A stretch of DNA of 64,000 nt from contig JALPQD010000016.1 in the NCBI GenBank assembly GCA_023101885.1, forward strand, positions 9,239,634 to 9,303,633, given 5' to 3'. Shown one piece after another: positions 48,421-60,750 of the stretch. A program made the position numbers and the translations under genes. Numbering within the stretch: the stretch's first letter is position 1; each line of letters starts with the position of its first letter. This stretch comes from Typhlomys cinereus (lineage: Eukaryota > Chordata > Mammalia > Rodentia > Platacanthomyidae). The notes under the pieces are model-generated. The model ran no database searches and was not told the origin of the DNA. It worked only from the letters and a program-made list of their open reading frames with translations.

Positions 48421-51400
48421 AATATAAATATTGTTTTAATTCTCAGAAAGATACTAGTATATTGAGGAGTTATAACTTCAAGATACAGTGTTTAAATTCA
48501 ACATGACCCTTTATTATTGTACAGTCTTATGCAGTATATATGTCTGGGTATGCCATCTGTTAGTTTCTTGCTGTAGCTGGTGCTGAGCTTTTTTTTAGTG
48601 TGTTTGTGTGGCGCCGCTGTAATTTCTATTTTCTCATTTGTGAAAGGAATCATACCTTTTCTCCCTACTTTAAAGATTCATGTGCCAATAGATAGGATTT
48701 ATAAAAATTCTTGAAAAATTTTAAAATGCAAATTTTTGGTTTTTCATTATTATTCTTGAACTAGACTAATCATTTTTGTAATTTGTACTTAGACATACTT
48801 ATCTTTCTTTATCTCAATCATATATAACACTATCTTACTATAGCTTTTTAGTGGATTTTCTCTTCCTTCCCCTCCCCTTCCCTCTGCTCCCTTACCCTCC
48901 CCTCCCCTCACTTCTCTTTCTCTCTCACTCTGTATGAATTAGCCTTCATGTTGCCTGCAATTAATGACCAAAGAGCTTAAGGGGGGGTCAAGGATTTTAT
49001 TCTCACTTAAGATTCTTGGTTTCAGCTTCATGCCAGCTTGGCAGAGAACTTGTACCAACACTGAGAGAATTGGCTACACTATAGGCGCAAGAGAGAGAGG
49101 AAGCCAATCTTCACTTGCCAGACCTGCATGTCAGGCAAAATATATTGAAGAATGCCAACTACCTTAATGAACTTATGCCATCTTATTCATCTACCCAGGG
49201 AGTAGCCCCACCCACTAAGGACCTTGCCCCTCAGTATAACAACTTCTTTAAGTATTGCTCAGAGCTTAGCTATTAATTCTTTACAAATGTGCACAGAGTT
49301 TGATCTTCAATCATTGAGACGATATCTGTATTCAACTATGACATTTTTTCTTTTTTTCTCCTTTTCTGTCTCTCTCTCTTTCATTTGCTCCCTCCATCGC
49401 CTGCCTTCATTCCTTCCTTTCTTCCTCCCTTCCTCCCTCCCTCCCTCTCTCCCTTCCTCCCTTCCTCCCTTCCTTCTTCTATCTGTTGCACCTTATTCAA
49501 ATACAAGAATATATGAAGTCATGAACTGTACATGAAACTAGTCAATAAGTTTTAAATATATTTCCCTTGTGAGAAGTAGCATTTTTATGTCCCTACGTGG
49601 AAAAAAATTTCTCAACTTCAGAGAATTCCTGCCAGGTGTTTATTGGCAGTTTCACATAGTTCCAAGCCCTGAGAAAAAGGATGCAAATTGATGTATTTAT
49701 GTCATTGGCTTGTGGGGCAGCCCACAGAGAAATAAGAATGTGTTTGCAAACTCTGAACATAGGTGGATATTTTCGAAAGCCTCTAGATCTGACAGAATGA
49801 TTTCCAACTTAGAGTGCGGCATTGTTTATTATAACTTTGAGTGGCAGCCTAATATATTAAATCAGTTCAGAAGATTGTAAAATGCATTAGCATTAGCAAT
49901 TTAATACCTTCAACAAATTTAACTGTCACTCAAAAGCATATCTGTCCTTGTTGTGAAACAAAACAAAATAAAGTAAAACAAAGCAAATACCCTCCAAATG
50001 AAGCTCCTTCATTGATGGACAATAATTTTCAAGGATACAAAGGCTTTTTCTTGTCCCCAAAGAGGACAGATATTCTGTATTTAGTAAAATGAACTGGCTG
50101 GGAATTAATAGAGGCATTTGGTATTGGCTAGACTTCTTGATGCCTTGAAAACCGTTTGACAAAATGATGAACTAGGCACCACCCACTACGCAGTGAAATT
50201 GCTCATGAAAATGCATGGGAGAAGTCTCTCCATTAGAAAATGATCCTCCTGCATCCATAGCCACCTGTCAATATTATACTTTTTCCATTATCAAGAACAT
50301 TTAGGAAGTATTCTTGATAGCATGGTAAATGTTACCGGTCTGCTAGTAATTGAGTGAGCAGAAGGTGGGGCTCTATATAAAATACAATAATAAAAATATT
50401 AATGAATTATTATTGGAGTCTTTTAAAAGATGAATCACCATAAGTAGCAGAATTTGGCAGACATGAAAGCAAACACTTTATTTTATGTTGTTTCATGGAA
50501 GACTTTCAAGCACTATCATCGAGCTAGTAATTCTTCTAGGTGGAGTTATTAAGGTTTTGAGAGTGAAAGTAGCTTGCTTATCACCTCCCACTTCATAAAG
50601 GTCAGAGTTAAATTTTGTCATGAAGTCTATTAATTCTATAAACGGTGAACGTACTGCCTTTCCTGAGTATGGTGATCTATGTATGCCATGAGTCTTATAT
50701 GCCTTAGAGACATTCCACTTCACAAGCTTGCTGCAGTTGAGAAATATGTTTTCCCCAGGAATTAGTGAGAGGGTTCGGTTGTTATGCAAGCCTGAAGCTT
50801 GATCCCAGGAATATACAATAAAGGTAAATGGAGAGAAATAATAACACGAAGTTGTCCACTGACCTTTATACACATTTTGTGGACCTATATGCCTACACAC
50901 ACACACACACACACACCATGCATGCACACAATAATAATAACAATTCAAAACAAACAAAATAGAAGAATGTTTTCCTATTGACCATTTGGAGCACCTATGA
51001 CTTAATAAATATATCAATAAATTCTCACAGACTCACAGTATTCTAATCACATTATCTATCAACAATAATACATGATTAATTTAGAATCAGAAGGAATCTT
51101 TTTATTGATGGTAACATCTCAATATTTTAAAATGAAATATATGTGTAGGTATATGCATAGATAGGTAGATAGAGGTCTCATAAAAATGTGTCAATCATAT
51201 TCTTAGCACAATATTGGTATTTAATAGCTGATTGATGAGGAAGAAACAGGGGAGAGTTTTAGCTTTCTTATGTCTACTAGTCACCAATGAAACTTTTGCT
51301 TCATTTTTGTACATTTTTTGCCCTTTTCCTGGATCTCCTGAAATTCAGGATTACATTTTATTTATTTTTATTTTCTAAGTACACATAGATGACAGTATAT

Positions 51401-51860
51401 GCTTACTGAAAGCTAATATAGAGAGTCATATTACTTTAAATTGAAAAGAGCCTTATGACTTTTTATTCTAATTTAATGGTTGGTACCTTATGTTATTAAC
51501 ATATAACTTAGTTTGTAAACTTAATATACATATAATATTATGAATCTAAAATGATGCCTAAGAACTTAACAAATTCAAATTTGCAAGTAAGTTTCTAATA
51601 TGTAAGAGGCTATCAATAAGTTTTAATTTAGTTTTTACCTGATTCGTAAAAGTTTCTGCACAGAAAGATCCTAGAAACCTGATAATAATGTATTTTCTCT
51701 GAAGGAAATTGTACCAAAGCTCAACTCTGTTTTTATTTTGCAAAAGTAACTAATTCCAAATTTTGAACAACAGTGGGAAAGATGTGCTAATAAACCTCAT
51801 TTGGTATAATCATCTACTTTCATAGATATCTTATTTGCCTTCATTTTTTTCTTTGTTTTT
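48421..51860. other. Unique AT-rich DNA with polypyrimidine tracts
   Basis: CT-rich tracts lie at 48856-48930 and 49345-49480 (TTCC/CCTT type), and a short CA array at 50897-50918. The 174-codon minus frame 50493-51017 crosses the CA array and shows no domain. No gene supported. Confidence 0.45.
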
Positions 51861-51867
51861 TTTTTTC

Positions 51868-51958
51868 TTTTTATCTTCTAGTTTTAGGGGTATAACCCAG
51901 GTCTTAGTGCCTGGTAGACAAGTATAATACTACTGAGTTCCAAATCTACCCCTCTGGT
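51868..51958 (-). mobile_element. ID/B4-like SINE fragment
   Basis: The plus strand 'taggggtataacccaggtct', 'gcctggtagacaagtataat', 'tgagttccaaatctacccc' is a reversed ID-type tRNA head. The T-rich stretch at 51846-51875 may be the reversed tail of a joined B1/B4 part. Confidence 0.6.
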
Positions 51959-52004
51959 TACATTGAAAAATAATTTCTTGTAAATACTTTAGCATGTATT
52001 TTTT

Positions 52005-52490
52005 AAATGAAATTTTTTATTGTACTTATTTATTTTTCCTCAATCATACAAGCTTAACAGGTACCCTGTTCCCCTCCACCTCTCCCCAGTCCCCCTTGCA
52101 CCTTATCCCCCTTTTCCCCTTCCTTTCACCCCCCACCCTCCCTTTTTTCCAGTATCTCCCCTTCCCCCCTCCCATTCCTTGGTGCATCCTTTTGTGCGAA
52201 TGCCAAACTTCCCTCTCAGTCCTCCATTCTAGGGAGGTGTAAGGACTCATTTGCATTACCCAGAGCCCTTTCTTGGGTTCCCCTTTGGTATGGGAACACT
52301 CTTATGACTGCTGATCCCTTGCCTTTAAGGATCCAAGTGCCTGTGATCCATGGTAGACTTTGGGAGATCGTTGACCTGTTAATCATTTCTCAGGTCAAGC
52401 AAAGTCTGATTATGGCTACTGTGGCCCAAACTTGTAAGAAAAAAATTTGCAGCAACATTATCACTCCCCCAAAATTAACTGCAATCTAGT
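52005..52490 (-). mobile_element. 5'-truncated LINE-1 3' UTR, older copy
   Basis: Same plus-strand order as the other L1 tails: T-rich start, 'caatcatacaagcttaacag', C-rich block 52070-52190, 'agtcctccattctagggagg', 'cccttgcctttaaggatcc', 'ggcccaaacttgt'. More diverged than the copies at 771 and 26697. No clear duplication found. Confidence 0.8.
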
Positions 52491-52647
52491 GCAATTGATA
52501 CTCAAAGTTCATATTTTTCAATATTTGAGAATTTATTTATTTGAAACACTAGTTAAATTCATGTACTGTAATTATTTGAAGCTCTAATGTTACTTATTCT
52601 GCAAGGTCAACTCAATCTTCTGGAATTTCTGTAAATTTTTTTCTCCC

Positions 52648-52716
52648 ACATTTTATTTTTATCCCAATCACTCAAGCTCAATAGGTACTCCCATTCTCTT
52701 CTTCTCTCCCCTAAAA
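52648..52716 (-). mobile_element. Very short LINE-1 3' end fragment
   Basis: 'ttatttttatcccaatcact' and 'gctcaataggtactcccatt' are the reversed terminal about 65 bases of the L1 3' UTR. It is either an extremely truncated insertion or a piece separated from the L1 to its left. Confidence 0.65.
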
Positions 52717-52800
52717 TTTTTTATAATACAAATTATACTGCTGGGCCTACAGAGTTTTTCAGTCCATATATGGAATGTTAACATTCCCATGCTATCATTT

Positions 52801-52965
52801 AATATGATTCTCTGACTGGGAGAAGGGGAGGGAGGGGGTGAAAGGAAGGGGAAAAGGGGGGGAGGGTGCAAGAGAGACTGGGGAGGGATGGAGGAAAGTA
52901 GGGGATGGAGCACCTATTAATTTTGTATGATTGGGGAAAAATAAAAAAAGAAAAAATATGATTCT
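52801..52965 (+). mobile_element. Tiny plus-strand LINE-1 insertion with 11-bp duplication
   Basis: Only about 143 bp of L1 (52812-52954): the G-rich 3' UTR tract, 'gcacctattaattttgtatg', 'attggggaaaaataaa' and poly(A). The perfect direct repeat AATATGATTCT at 52801-52811 and 52955-52965 shows target-primed insertion. Orientation is opposite to the other sizeable L1s here. Confidence 0.9.
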
Positions 52966-55170
52966 TTGTTCTTTTTACTAAAAGTCATCTATGGAACTAC
53001 AAATATTCAACTGGCTTTAATTACGCAACAGAAGTTTCATGAGGTTTGGCCTAACATTTTCTGCAAATTGACAGCTAGATCTAGACTAGTCTGAGCATGT
53101 CATTGATGGAATGCCTGTTCTCAGAAATGACAAGATGCTCCAGTCTCATTGCTTGCATTTCCTGCCCCAGAATATCATCAGTATTTCTTCAAATCATAAT
53201 TTTCCTGAGTGAGGAATTGCAGTTAGAAATCATAGCCTATATAGATGAAATTTGCTTGCATTGGTCATTTCTTTTCAATGTAGACTGAGAGTATATTTTG
53301 TGAGTTTTAAAGTAAATACACTTCACATTAACGTGTTCAAATCCATTTCAACTTTTACATAATTTTGTCAATCTTATTTACATTGCTATGTAAAAATGTT
53401 GAAAATTGCAGCTAATAAAATGTGACTCATTTTCTTTATACTCTGTCATGTAGTAAAAAGTCAGTATTATCAATAAGCTATCATCAGTATGCTCACTGTA
53501 AGGAGCTACCCAGGTTCTTTTATTTTTTTTTCACATTGGTGATCTCCAACCCATGGCAAGTGTATGTCCTAGACATGTGTTGAGAAGTGGTTGTTTTAAT
53601 ATTATACAGAAGAAGTGATAAATGTTTGAGGATACAAATACATTTAACTTGACTGTATTTCACAATATATTTATGTGTAAAACCTTGGAGTGTTATCCCA
53701 TCAATTGGTTATATTTTTGTATGTCAGTTAAAATAAACAAGTTAAATTTAAAGAACAACTTGGAAAAACTCTTCTTTATATAGTTCTGTTTAAAACTGGA
53801 TCAGTAATCATTATTTCATGATGTTTTTATTCTTACTAGTTGGTTTTTTTTTTTTTTTTAAAGCTGGAACTGACCAAGAAGCTTCCTCACAGTTGGCAAG
53901 CATTCCTAGTAACTGAAGGTGCTGTGCAGGCTGCTAGGTGGAAAAGTCATCAACTGTTTCAGCCAACTGCAAATTCTCTGGCAAAATGCAGCCATTTATG
54001 CAACAGTGGCATGACTGCCATGGGAAAAACCAAGAGCTTTCTGATTGATTTTTGAGGTTACTTTCCAGTAGGTGAATCATACTTGGTACTAAGAATCAGG
54101 TTAAGAACCTGTAGATGGTGCGGTCGTAGAGCCTAGTGGGGGAATATACTACTATTGTTTTGCTATATGCTATATGATTCCAAATTTTCCTCTAAATATT
54201 AATCATTGTAGACCAGTGAAACTCACAGATCTCAACCAAAAAACTTCTTTTTTTAACAAAGGATGTTTAATGCAGGGGACAACTGTCTTTAAGTGCAGAA
54301 AGCAAATGAAAGTGGAATGACATGACCAGTCCCAGGCAGAACTTTTGTATCACTGCAAGGGTTAGAGAGCATCACAAAAAAGGAAGAAGTAAAAATGAGA
54401 GTGAAAGGTGAGAAAAAATAATACTAACTATCCACAGAAACACTGTGTATAATTAATCTACAAAACCTGCACAAGATTTAGCTTCCCAGCATTTCATCCT
54501 GGAATCCTGGAAGTGGATGAGGTTATGAGATACCACTCCTCCCTGGGGGACCAGTAGAGGGTCAGTGCTAACTGTGGGATGGGAAGCTATATTTTCTGCA
54601 GTGGTATTCTCACTGATATGTCATCCATGCTGCAACAAGTGGACAGGTACACATAACATAACACAAATCTGATGAAGTGTAATAAACCACACATGAAAAT
54701 AGAAGTGATACAGTTTGGGAAGAGGGTTTTCAATAAGAGAAGAGGGCACAGCATCAAGTAATATGAGGCAATGTGATTTAAATCTATTGTAGATATATCA
54801 TTACCAAAGAATCAAAATGAATATAAAACAAAAAAGCTGGGTTTTTTTGTATTTTACAAGTTCATTATATAAAACACATACATGGTTCTACGTTCAAGTT
54901 AACTAAACTAAATGCATACCTGCAAATTTGACTTCTTTCACCATTTTCTCCCTTTCTCTCTTCTGTTCTGTGAAGATATATATTATTTTTCAGGTTTTTC
55001 TTCCATAACTCTTCCTTGTAGCAGAATATGGCTACATGTGGTTGAATGCATGTGGTTACAATACTAATGCTACACACTTCCTTGATCTTGATTTGTTTCC
55101 TCTTAATAATGTATATTAGCAAATGCCCCATTTGTGTTTATAGGCACGTGCATTGTTTCTTTCTTCCTCT
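52966..55170. other. Unique AT-rich DNA
   Basis: No gene or confident repeat in 2.2 kb. A T12-plus run lies at about 53846-53860. The 71-codon frame at 53840 and others lack domains. Confidence 0.45.
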
Positions 55171-55174
55171 GCAC

Positions 55175-55625
55175 AATACCTTCTTTGTAGGTTTGCTACA
55201 ACTAATAGCCTTGTTTATATTTCTATTTAATGTGTTGCCACTCTATTTTTTGCAATGGATTCCTGGAAATCTAATTGTTCCATCAAATGGTAAATGAATA
55301 TGTAATTTTTACATGGTTTTGCCAAATTCCCTTTCCTCTGGAGTTTCAGCAGTTTGCATTCTCATCAGCAATGCATGAGAAGTCTGTTTCCCCACAGCTC
55401 TGCCTTGAGGATGCTGTCAACTGCTGGAGCTCTGCCAGTCTAACAGGTGAGAAAAGCTGTCTGAGCAAAGTGTTAATTTGCTTCCCTTTTTCTATGAGTA
55501 AAGTTGAGCATCATTTCAAATGGTCAAGAGTTATTTCTCTTTCTTTTCACTTGAACTGCCTTGCTCAGATTCCCAATGTTTCCCTCCCTTACTCTGAGAC
55601 ATTGTTCATACATTTGGAATGCAAA
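55175..55625 (-). mobile_element. Ancient L1 (L1M-type) 3' remnant
   Basis: The plus-strand phrases 'ggattcctggaaatctaatt', 'ttgccaaattccctttcc', 'gcattctcatcagcaatgca', 'gtttccccacagctctgcc' and 'agtctaacaggtgagaaaag' follow the reversed order of old mammalian L1 sequence. The 139-codon frame crossing it is an artefact. Confidence 0.7.
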
Positions 55626-55737
55626 ACCTTATGTGATGACATGTTTTCCAGTTTTCTTTCTTTTATCTTGTTTATTTTACTTCATTTTGATTAATAAAAT
55701 TTTTCATTCATGAATTTTAAACTTTGTTATTATTATT

Positions 55738-55920
55738 GTAAGCGTGTTCATGTGTGTGTACTGTGCATATGAGAAGTATTCCTGTGTCACAGTACATATG
55801 TAGAGGTCATAAAATAACTTGGTGGAGCTAGTTCTCTCCTTTCACCCTTTCATGTGTCCAGGGGGATTATATTTAACTTATTAAATTTGCATGGAAAATA
55901 CATTTACCCACCGAGTCATA
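55738..55920 (-). mobile_element. B3A-like SINE fragment
   Basis: GT-rich start, 'atgtagaggtcataaaataa', 'ggagctagttctctccttt', then 'cccaccgagtcatatca', a decayed tRNA-head end. Reversed B3A order. Confidence 0.6.
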
Positions 55921-55980
55921 TCATAGGTTTCCCCATACATTTGCTTTTTTCATTCCTTCATTGATTCCTTTTAAAAAAAA

Positions 55981-56083
55981 CTTCCTTCCTTCCTTCCTTC
56001 CTTCCTTCCTTCCTTCCTTCCTTCCTTCCTTCCTTCCTTCCTTCCTTCCTTCCTTCCTTCCTTCCTTCCTTCCTTCCTTCCTT
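55981..56083. repeat. (CTTC)n tetranucleotide array, about 100 bp
   Basis: About 25 near-perfect TTCC/CTTC units followed by a CTTT-rich end. A homopyrimidine-homopurine tract with mirror symmetry. The Lys/Gly/Glu and Ser/Phe/Leu/Pro open frames over it are artefacts. Confidence 0.97.
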
Positions 56084-56099
56084 TCTTCTTTTCTTTCTT

Positions 56100-57001
56100 T
56101 CACAGGAGTCAGTAAACATATTTTAATAATAACTGTAAACACAATCTTTTATTTTTTTAATAGTTTTTTAATTGTCTTTGGTAAAAACAAATTTCTTTAT
56201 GTGGTTGCTTTCAGCTCATTACAAACAGATAAAATGATTAGCTGTGTCAATTCCAATGAGAGCAAGTTGAGATTTTCCAAAAATCTTCCTTTTAGTCATT
56301 TGGTAATTCCACTGACTTAATTATAAAAACTTTATGATATCTGGGGTGACTTTCCAAGTCTGTGTACAAAATGATACCATTGACATCTTACAGTTGAAGA
56401 TTTTGGTGAAAATAATTTGTAGTGCAATTACTTACACATTTTTTTTTGTCTTATCTAAGAAGGTCATGTTGAAGTTCACAGGGTTTTTTGGTACGTGAAA
56501 CTGTTGATCATTTCTCTTCTTCAGTAGCTTGTATATTACCTTCTGTAAATCTGATACCTGTCTGACTTACACAATTTTTGCTGTAAAAGAAGGTATTAGG
56601 TCACATGGAGTATTACTTCCTGTGAGGTATGCATGGTGTTGAACAATGCTAACAAAGAGCCAGCCCTATGTGTCTCCTGGTTAGAAATAGTCCTGTAAAC
56701 TTTTTATATTGGCAAATAAATTAACTATGAAGTCGCAATTAATCGATTATGCATATTACAAAATATACACATAGTTGCTTTTAAGAGTGACAAGAAAAGA
56801 TTGATTGACAAGAAATGATTGAAAAAAATTTATTAATTATTTTTAAATAAGGTTTGCACATATAAACCATGTAAAATTATCCCTCTGCTGATTTATTATC
56901 AATTTATTTGGAGACTTTTTAATCCAGTTTTGTAGAAAGATAAATTATATGTTCTTGTTTTCATCAAGTGTTCTTAAAAAACTGAGACCGAAAGATATTA
57001 T
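56100..57001. other. Unique AT-rich DNA
   Basis: I see nothing recognisable here. Confidence 0.45.
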
Positions 57002-57049
57002 TATTCTAATTTTTTTATTATTTATTCAATTGTGCGTGTGTGCACGTGT

Positions 57050-57106
<57 letters not shown>

Positions 57107-57330
57107 ACCACAGGCGAATTCGGGAACCACCATGGACCGCCTCCACCTCCTCCTTGTTTACTCTGCCCAGGGATTCACAGGCTCCGCCTACCAGGACCAG
57201 GAACGCAGGCTGCCCGGCTTCCGCCTGGCGTCTATACATGGAGTCTAGGATCCGAACTCGGGACCTTCCGCCTTCAAGGCAGAGGCTTAACCCCTGAGCC
57301 ACCTCTCCAGCCCCTAATATTCTAATTTTT
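57002..57330 (-). mobile_element. Composite (CA)n SINE, copy 3, full-length
   Basis: The element 57015-57314 reads right to left: GGGGCTGGAGAGGTGGCTCA head, A box TGGCTCAGGGG, B box GTTCGGATCC (one mismatch to the usual GGTTCGANNCC), GC-rich body, TGGTTCTACA, a long CA array (57031-57103 on plus as TG), then CAATTGAATAAATAATAAAA. The 13-bp repeat TATTCTAATTTTT at 57002-57014 and 57318-57330 is its target duplication. It has the longest CA array of the five copies. Confidence 0.92.
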
Positions 57331-57645
57331 AAGTAAAGAAATTAGACAATTTTTAACATTATGATTGACATGAATCCACCTTCCTAAATGGAAATGAGAG
57401 AACAGATTTTGGTTTTTAGATTGATAATATGCCAAATACCTTAGGGGCAGTTCACAATTCCTATTAAAGCAGTTTATGCATTTGACCATATTTTCCCAAG
57501 CTACTGATAGAAAACTAAAAAAAAAAAAAAAACAGTTTTCACATAACCACCACATCGCCAAATGAAAGCATTACTCCACATTCATGATTTTACTCCTGGC
57601 TAAACATTAAAGAGATACAACAGGAATGTCAAACATACCAAGTAG
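57331..57645. other. Unique AT-rich DNA
   Basis: Contains an A16 run near 57518-57533. Nothing else recognised. Confidence 0.45.
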
Positions 57646-57647
57646 TT

Positions 57648-57990
57648 ATTGTTAGCCCAGCTGCCATTTTGTAAAGCTTTTATCTTTGCTAGACAAGCCA
57701 CACCTCCAGTCTTCACTCCCTAGTAACTCTCTGGGAACTCATGACAATGTCTGAGATTGTATCCCACTCAAGGTCTCTCTCTTCTTGCATTCTCTGTTTT
57801 CTCTACCCTGTCCTTCTTCTTTCCCTCCTCTTTCCAGGCTGTCATGGGAGCTCTCTCCCTATTAGCTCTGATCTTAATTTGGCTGTTCCTTATGATCTAA
57901 TGGTCTCCCACCTAAAGGCAAAATCATGGCCCCCTTGGCCACCAGGCCTTCAGTTACAATAAATTTTCATTTATTTCCCATATTAGTTTC
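57648..57990 (+). mobile_element. Possible solo LTR of unknown family
   Basis: Starts TGTTAGCCCAGCTGCCATTT, is CT-rich in the middle, and has CAATAAATTTTC near 57958, like an LTR polyadenylation signal. A GCCATTTT motif near the 5' end is common in ERV LTRs. Termini and target duplication are not certain. Confidence 0.35.
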
Positions 57991-58094
57991 TCTTTTTCAC
58001 ACACCTCCACATGTTTTTATTGAGATCAAGTCTGGGACTTTGAGCAGGGTCTCCAGCACTGGGTTTATTCTCAATCTCTCTTTTTATCTATTAT

Positions 58095-58235
58095 TTTGAG
58101 GTTAGTTCTAAGCTCCCCAGGACAACATTGAAATCATTCAATAGTTCAAGCAGGAGTCAAACTTGAGATGCTCCTGTATCAGCTCACAATCAGCTTGGAT
58201 GACAGGCTTATACTAAACAGGCCAGACTGTTAAAG
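58095..58235 (-). mobile_element. Degenerate B1/PB1-like SINE
   Basis: 'attttgaggttagttctaag', 'tcaaacttgagatgctcctg' and 'ggatgacaggcttatactaa' follow the order of a reversed 7SL-derived B1. Strongly diverged. Confidence 0.45.
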
Positions 58236-59083
58236 AAAATGCATAACCCAGCTGGATCTGATGGTACATGTAAGTCTACCCCTCACATACTAGATCACAA
58301 TGATAAGAAAATTAACATACTTGCTTTGAATCAACTACTCCAATGTCCCATTACATTTGAAATAAAATGTTTTAATTTTAATGTACTCATAGAAATAATC
58401 TGATTTAGAATAGTACATGTATTAAGGTTATTCAAAAATCTATCTACTGATTATGACTCTAGTTATGATCAGGGTGAAGTAAGAGATAAATCCAGAATAT
58501 GGATATTTCCAGAATAAGATCAACCAAAATTAATTTTTAATAAGTAAAATGAAGGAGACAGGTTTATTTGTAAGCTGCTAGGAAATAACTCCAAGTCCTA
58601 AAAAAAACCTTTCTGTATAAGACAGAATTCAAAAATGGAAATTTTATAGGCATTGCATTTAACATAGCATTTCTATATCAGGATATGTGGTAGTCAAGAT
58701 TCCACAGGAAATTATGTAGTTTAAGTAATATGGTTCAGGGAACTTTGAGAGAATGAAACATATTTGTTTTACGTATCATTTTGTCTCTAATGTTTTATAT
58801 AGATGTGTTATTACAAACGATGGATTCATGATTCATAATCCATCAGTACCAGTCATTTTTACTTCTAGACCTAGAACTATCTGGCCTCTAGTCTTTTGAG
58901 TCAAGTGTTTCTGACTCCTGCTGTGTATCCTCACTTTGTTGGGCTGTATTCTTGTTAAATTTTCTCTATGACCTTAGAATTTGCTGAGAGAGACTTAACT
59001 CTTTGAAAAGTTTAATTCTATTCTTCTTTGGGTGACCATTTTTTTTTTTTTCTCCTCAGAATTCCATTCAAATATTCAACTTC

Positions 59084-59084
<1 letters not shown>

Positions 59085-59117
<33 letters not shown>
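59085..59117. repeat. Poly(A) run
   Basis: 33 consecutive A followed by CCC. No SINE or L1 body is recognisable on its left, so it may be the tail of an eroded element. Confidence 0.95.
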
Positions 59118-59119
<2 letters not shown>

Positions 59120-59338
59120 CTGCATATCACATGATGTCCGTAACATTCCATTCCTTGGAAGATCTACATGATGCTGCAGTACAGATGATGCTAAGAATGT
59201 AACTGATCCCTAATCCTGCTATTTATGTTGCTTATAGCAGAATGATACTGGTGCTTTAAAATTACCTTTCTAGATATAATGATATAATGAATTATCGCTT
59301 TCAGATGTTACAAATATTTCTGATAGTTAAGAATATAG

Positions 59339-59340
<2 letters not shown>

Positions 59341-59387
<47 letters not shown>
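59341..59387. repeat. (TG)n microsatellite
   Basis: A pure TG run without flanking SINE sequence. Confidence 0.97.
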
Positions 59388-59388
<1 letters not shown>

Positions 59389-60467
59389 CTCCCTTAACTC
59401 ATGAAAGCCTTACTTAATAGAGGCAAATGACGCTACTTAGCTACTTAACTTCTGGTGAACTGTATTGATTTTTTCTGCTTCCTGAGAGGTGGCCTCAGGC
59501 AATGGTAGACTCTAAATTATATGTGGACAAACAGATATTATAGATTTTGCTTGGCAGTTTGAAATCTATCAGCCAGTTAATTCCAACTTCCATTTACAGT
59601 CCATTAAATACTCTATTTTTAATTGAAGATATAATATTTACTTTCCCATTCTCACCTGTTTGGGTATGCTACATTGCTTTATTAATTTCCCTAGGGAACT
59701 GTACTTGGATTAATTTTCTTTTCTTTCTCTTATCTTCAGTGCAGTGGCCCTGTTACTCAAGCATGTTTGGAATTCCTTTAGAATTAGTTTTCTAAAGTTG
59801 AGGTGTCATTGGGGGGGCATAAATTTTAAGCTTCTCAACTTTAAGAAAGGAAAACAAAGTTCCTGTGTGTTCAGGAAATGAGGTATATATATCGTTCTGT
59901 GAGAGAAAAAATTAATATGACCAAATATTACTCAAAATATGTAGTCTACCCCAAGACTAAACTCAGAATTACCATGTTGGAATTTACTGATTTTCACTGT
60001 TAATAATATAAGAAAAAAGTAATGAGCTGCAATTTCAAAGAAAAATATGTGGAATAACTAAATATCTCTAAGTAGAATATATGCTCATCCTTAATTACAA
60101 GTCAAATTGTTATTTCCCATTTCTAAGAATGAATAATGCAAAAAAAGATTTTGGTATGTTTTATCTGTATATTTTGGCTGTGAGTAAGATTTATGGCTAC
60201 AAAGAAGAAATCACTTTGAGGTTTACTTTTGTTGTGATAGTATAAATTTTGAGTTCATTGGTGGAATCTATTTTCTAATCTGTTGCAGTACTGAATGATG
60301 CTAACTCAATATTAGGAATATCTCTATTCATAAAGTGTCACTTTTTTCTGCCTCAGTCTGTTCTGAACAAACTGAATTCTTCTGCAAGTAGGATGTGATA
60401 TAGCAGAAGGTAGATATCACACCTAGCTCTGATATCCTGAACTTTGGCAACTTTGTATAATCATCTT

Positions 60468-60510
60468 TTTTTATTATTATTATTTATTCAACTGTGCACA
60501 TGTGCGTGCA

Positions 60511-60558
<48 letters not shown>

Positions 60559-60750
60559 ACCACGGACGAACTCGCGAACCACCATGGATGCCTCCACCTC
60601 CTTCTGCCCCGGGATTCACAGGCTCCGCCCTACCAGGACCAGAAGCGCAGGCTGCCCCCGCTTCCGCCTGGCATCTATACGTGGGATCTGGGATCCGAAC
60701 TCAGGACCTTCCGCCTGCGAGGCGGAAGCTTAACCCCTGAGCCACCTCTT
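60468..60750 (-). mobile_element. Composite (CA)n SINE, copy 4
   Basis: Reads right to left from AGAGGTGGCTCAGGGGTTAA, so the first about 10 bases of the head are missing. The B box, GC-rich body, TGGTTCTACA and CA array (60493-60555 on plus) follow, then GAATAAATAATAATAA. Target duplication is unclear. CpGs in the body (GGCGGAAGCGGGGG on minus) are well kept, which suggests youth. Confidence 0.88.

Larger units (their letters stand above)
58240..60465. other. Unique AT-rich DNA with simple repeats
   Basis: Holds a poly(A) run (59085-59117) and a TG array (59341-59387). No gene or other confident repeat. Confidence 0.5.

Noticed and set aside
50493..51017. 174-codon minus-strand open frame
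   Set aside because: It runs through a CA microsatellite (CVCVCV stretch) and its remaining parts have no domain or coherent composition.
55921..56320. Lys-Glu-Gly and Leu-Pro-Ser repeat proteins over the CTTC array
   Set aside because: Simple tetranucleotide repeat translated in open frames; not coding.
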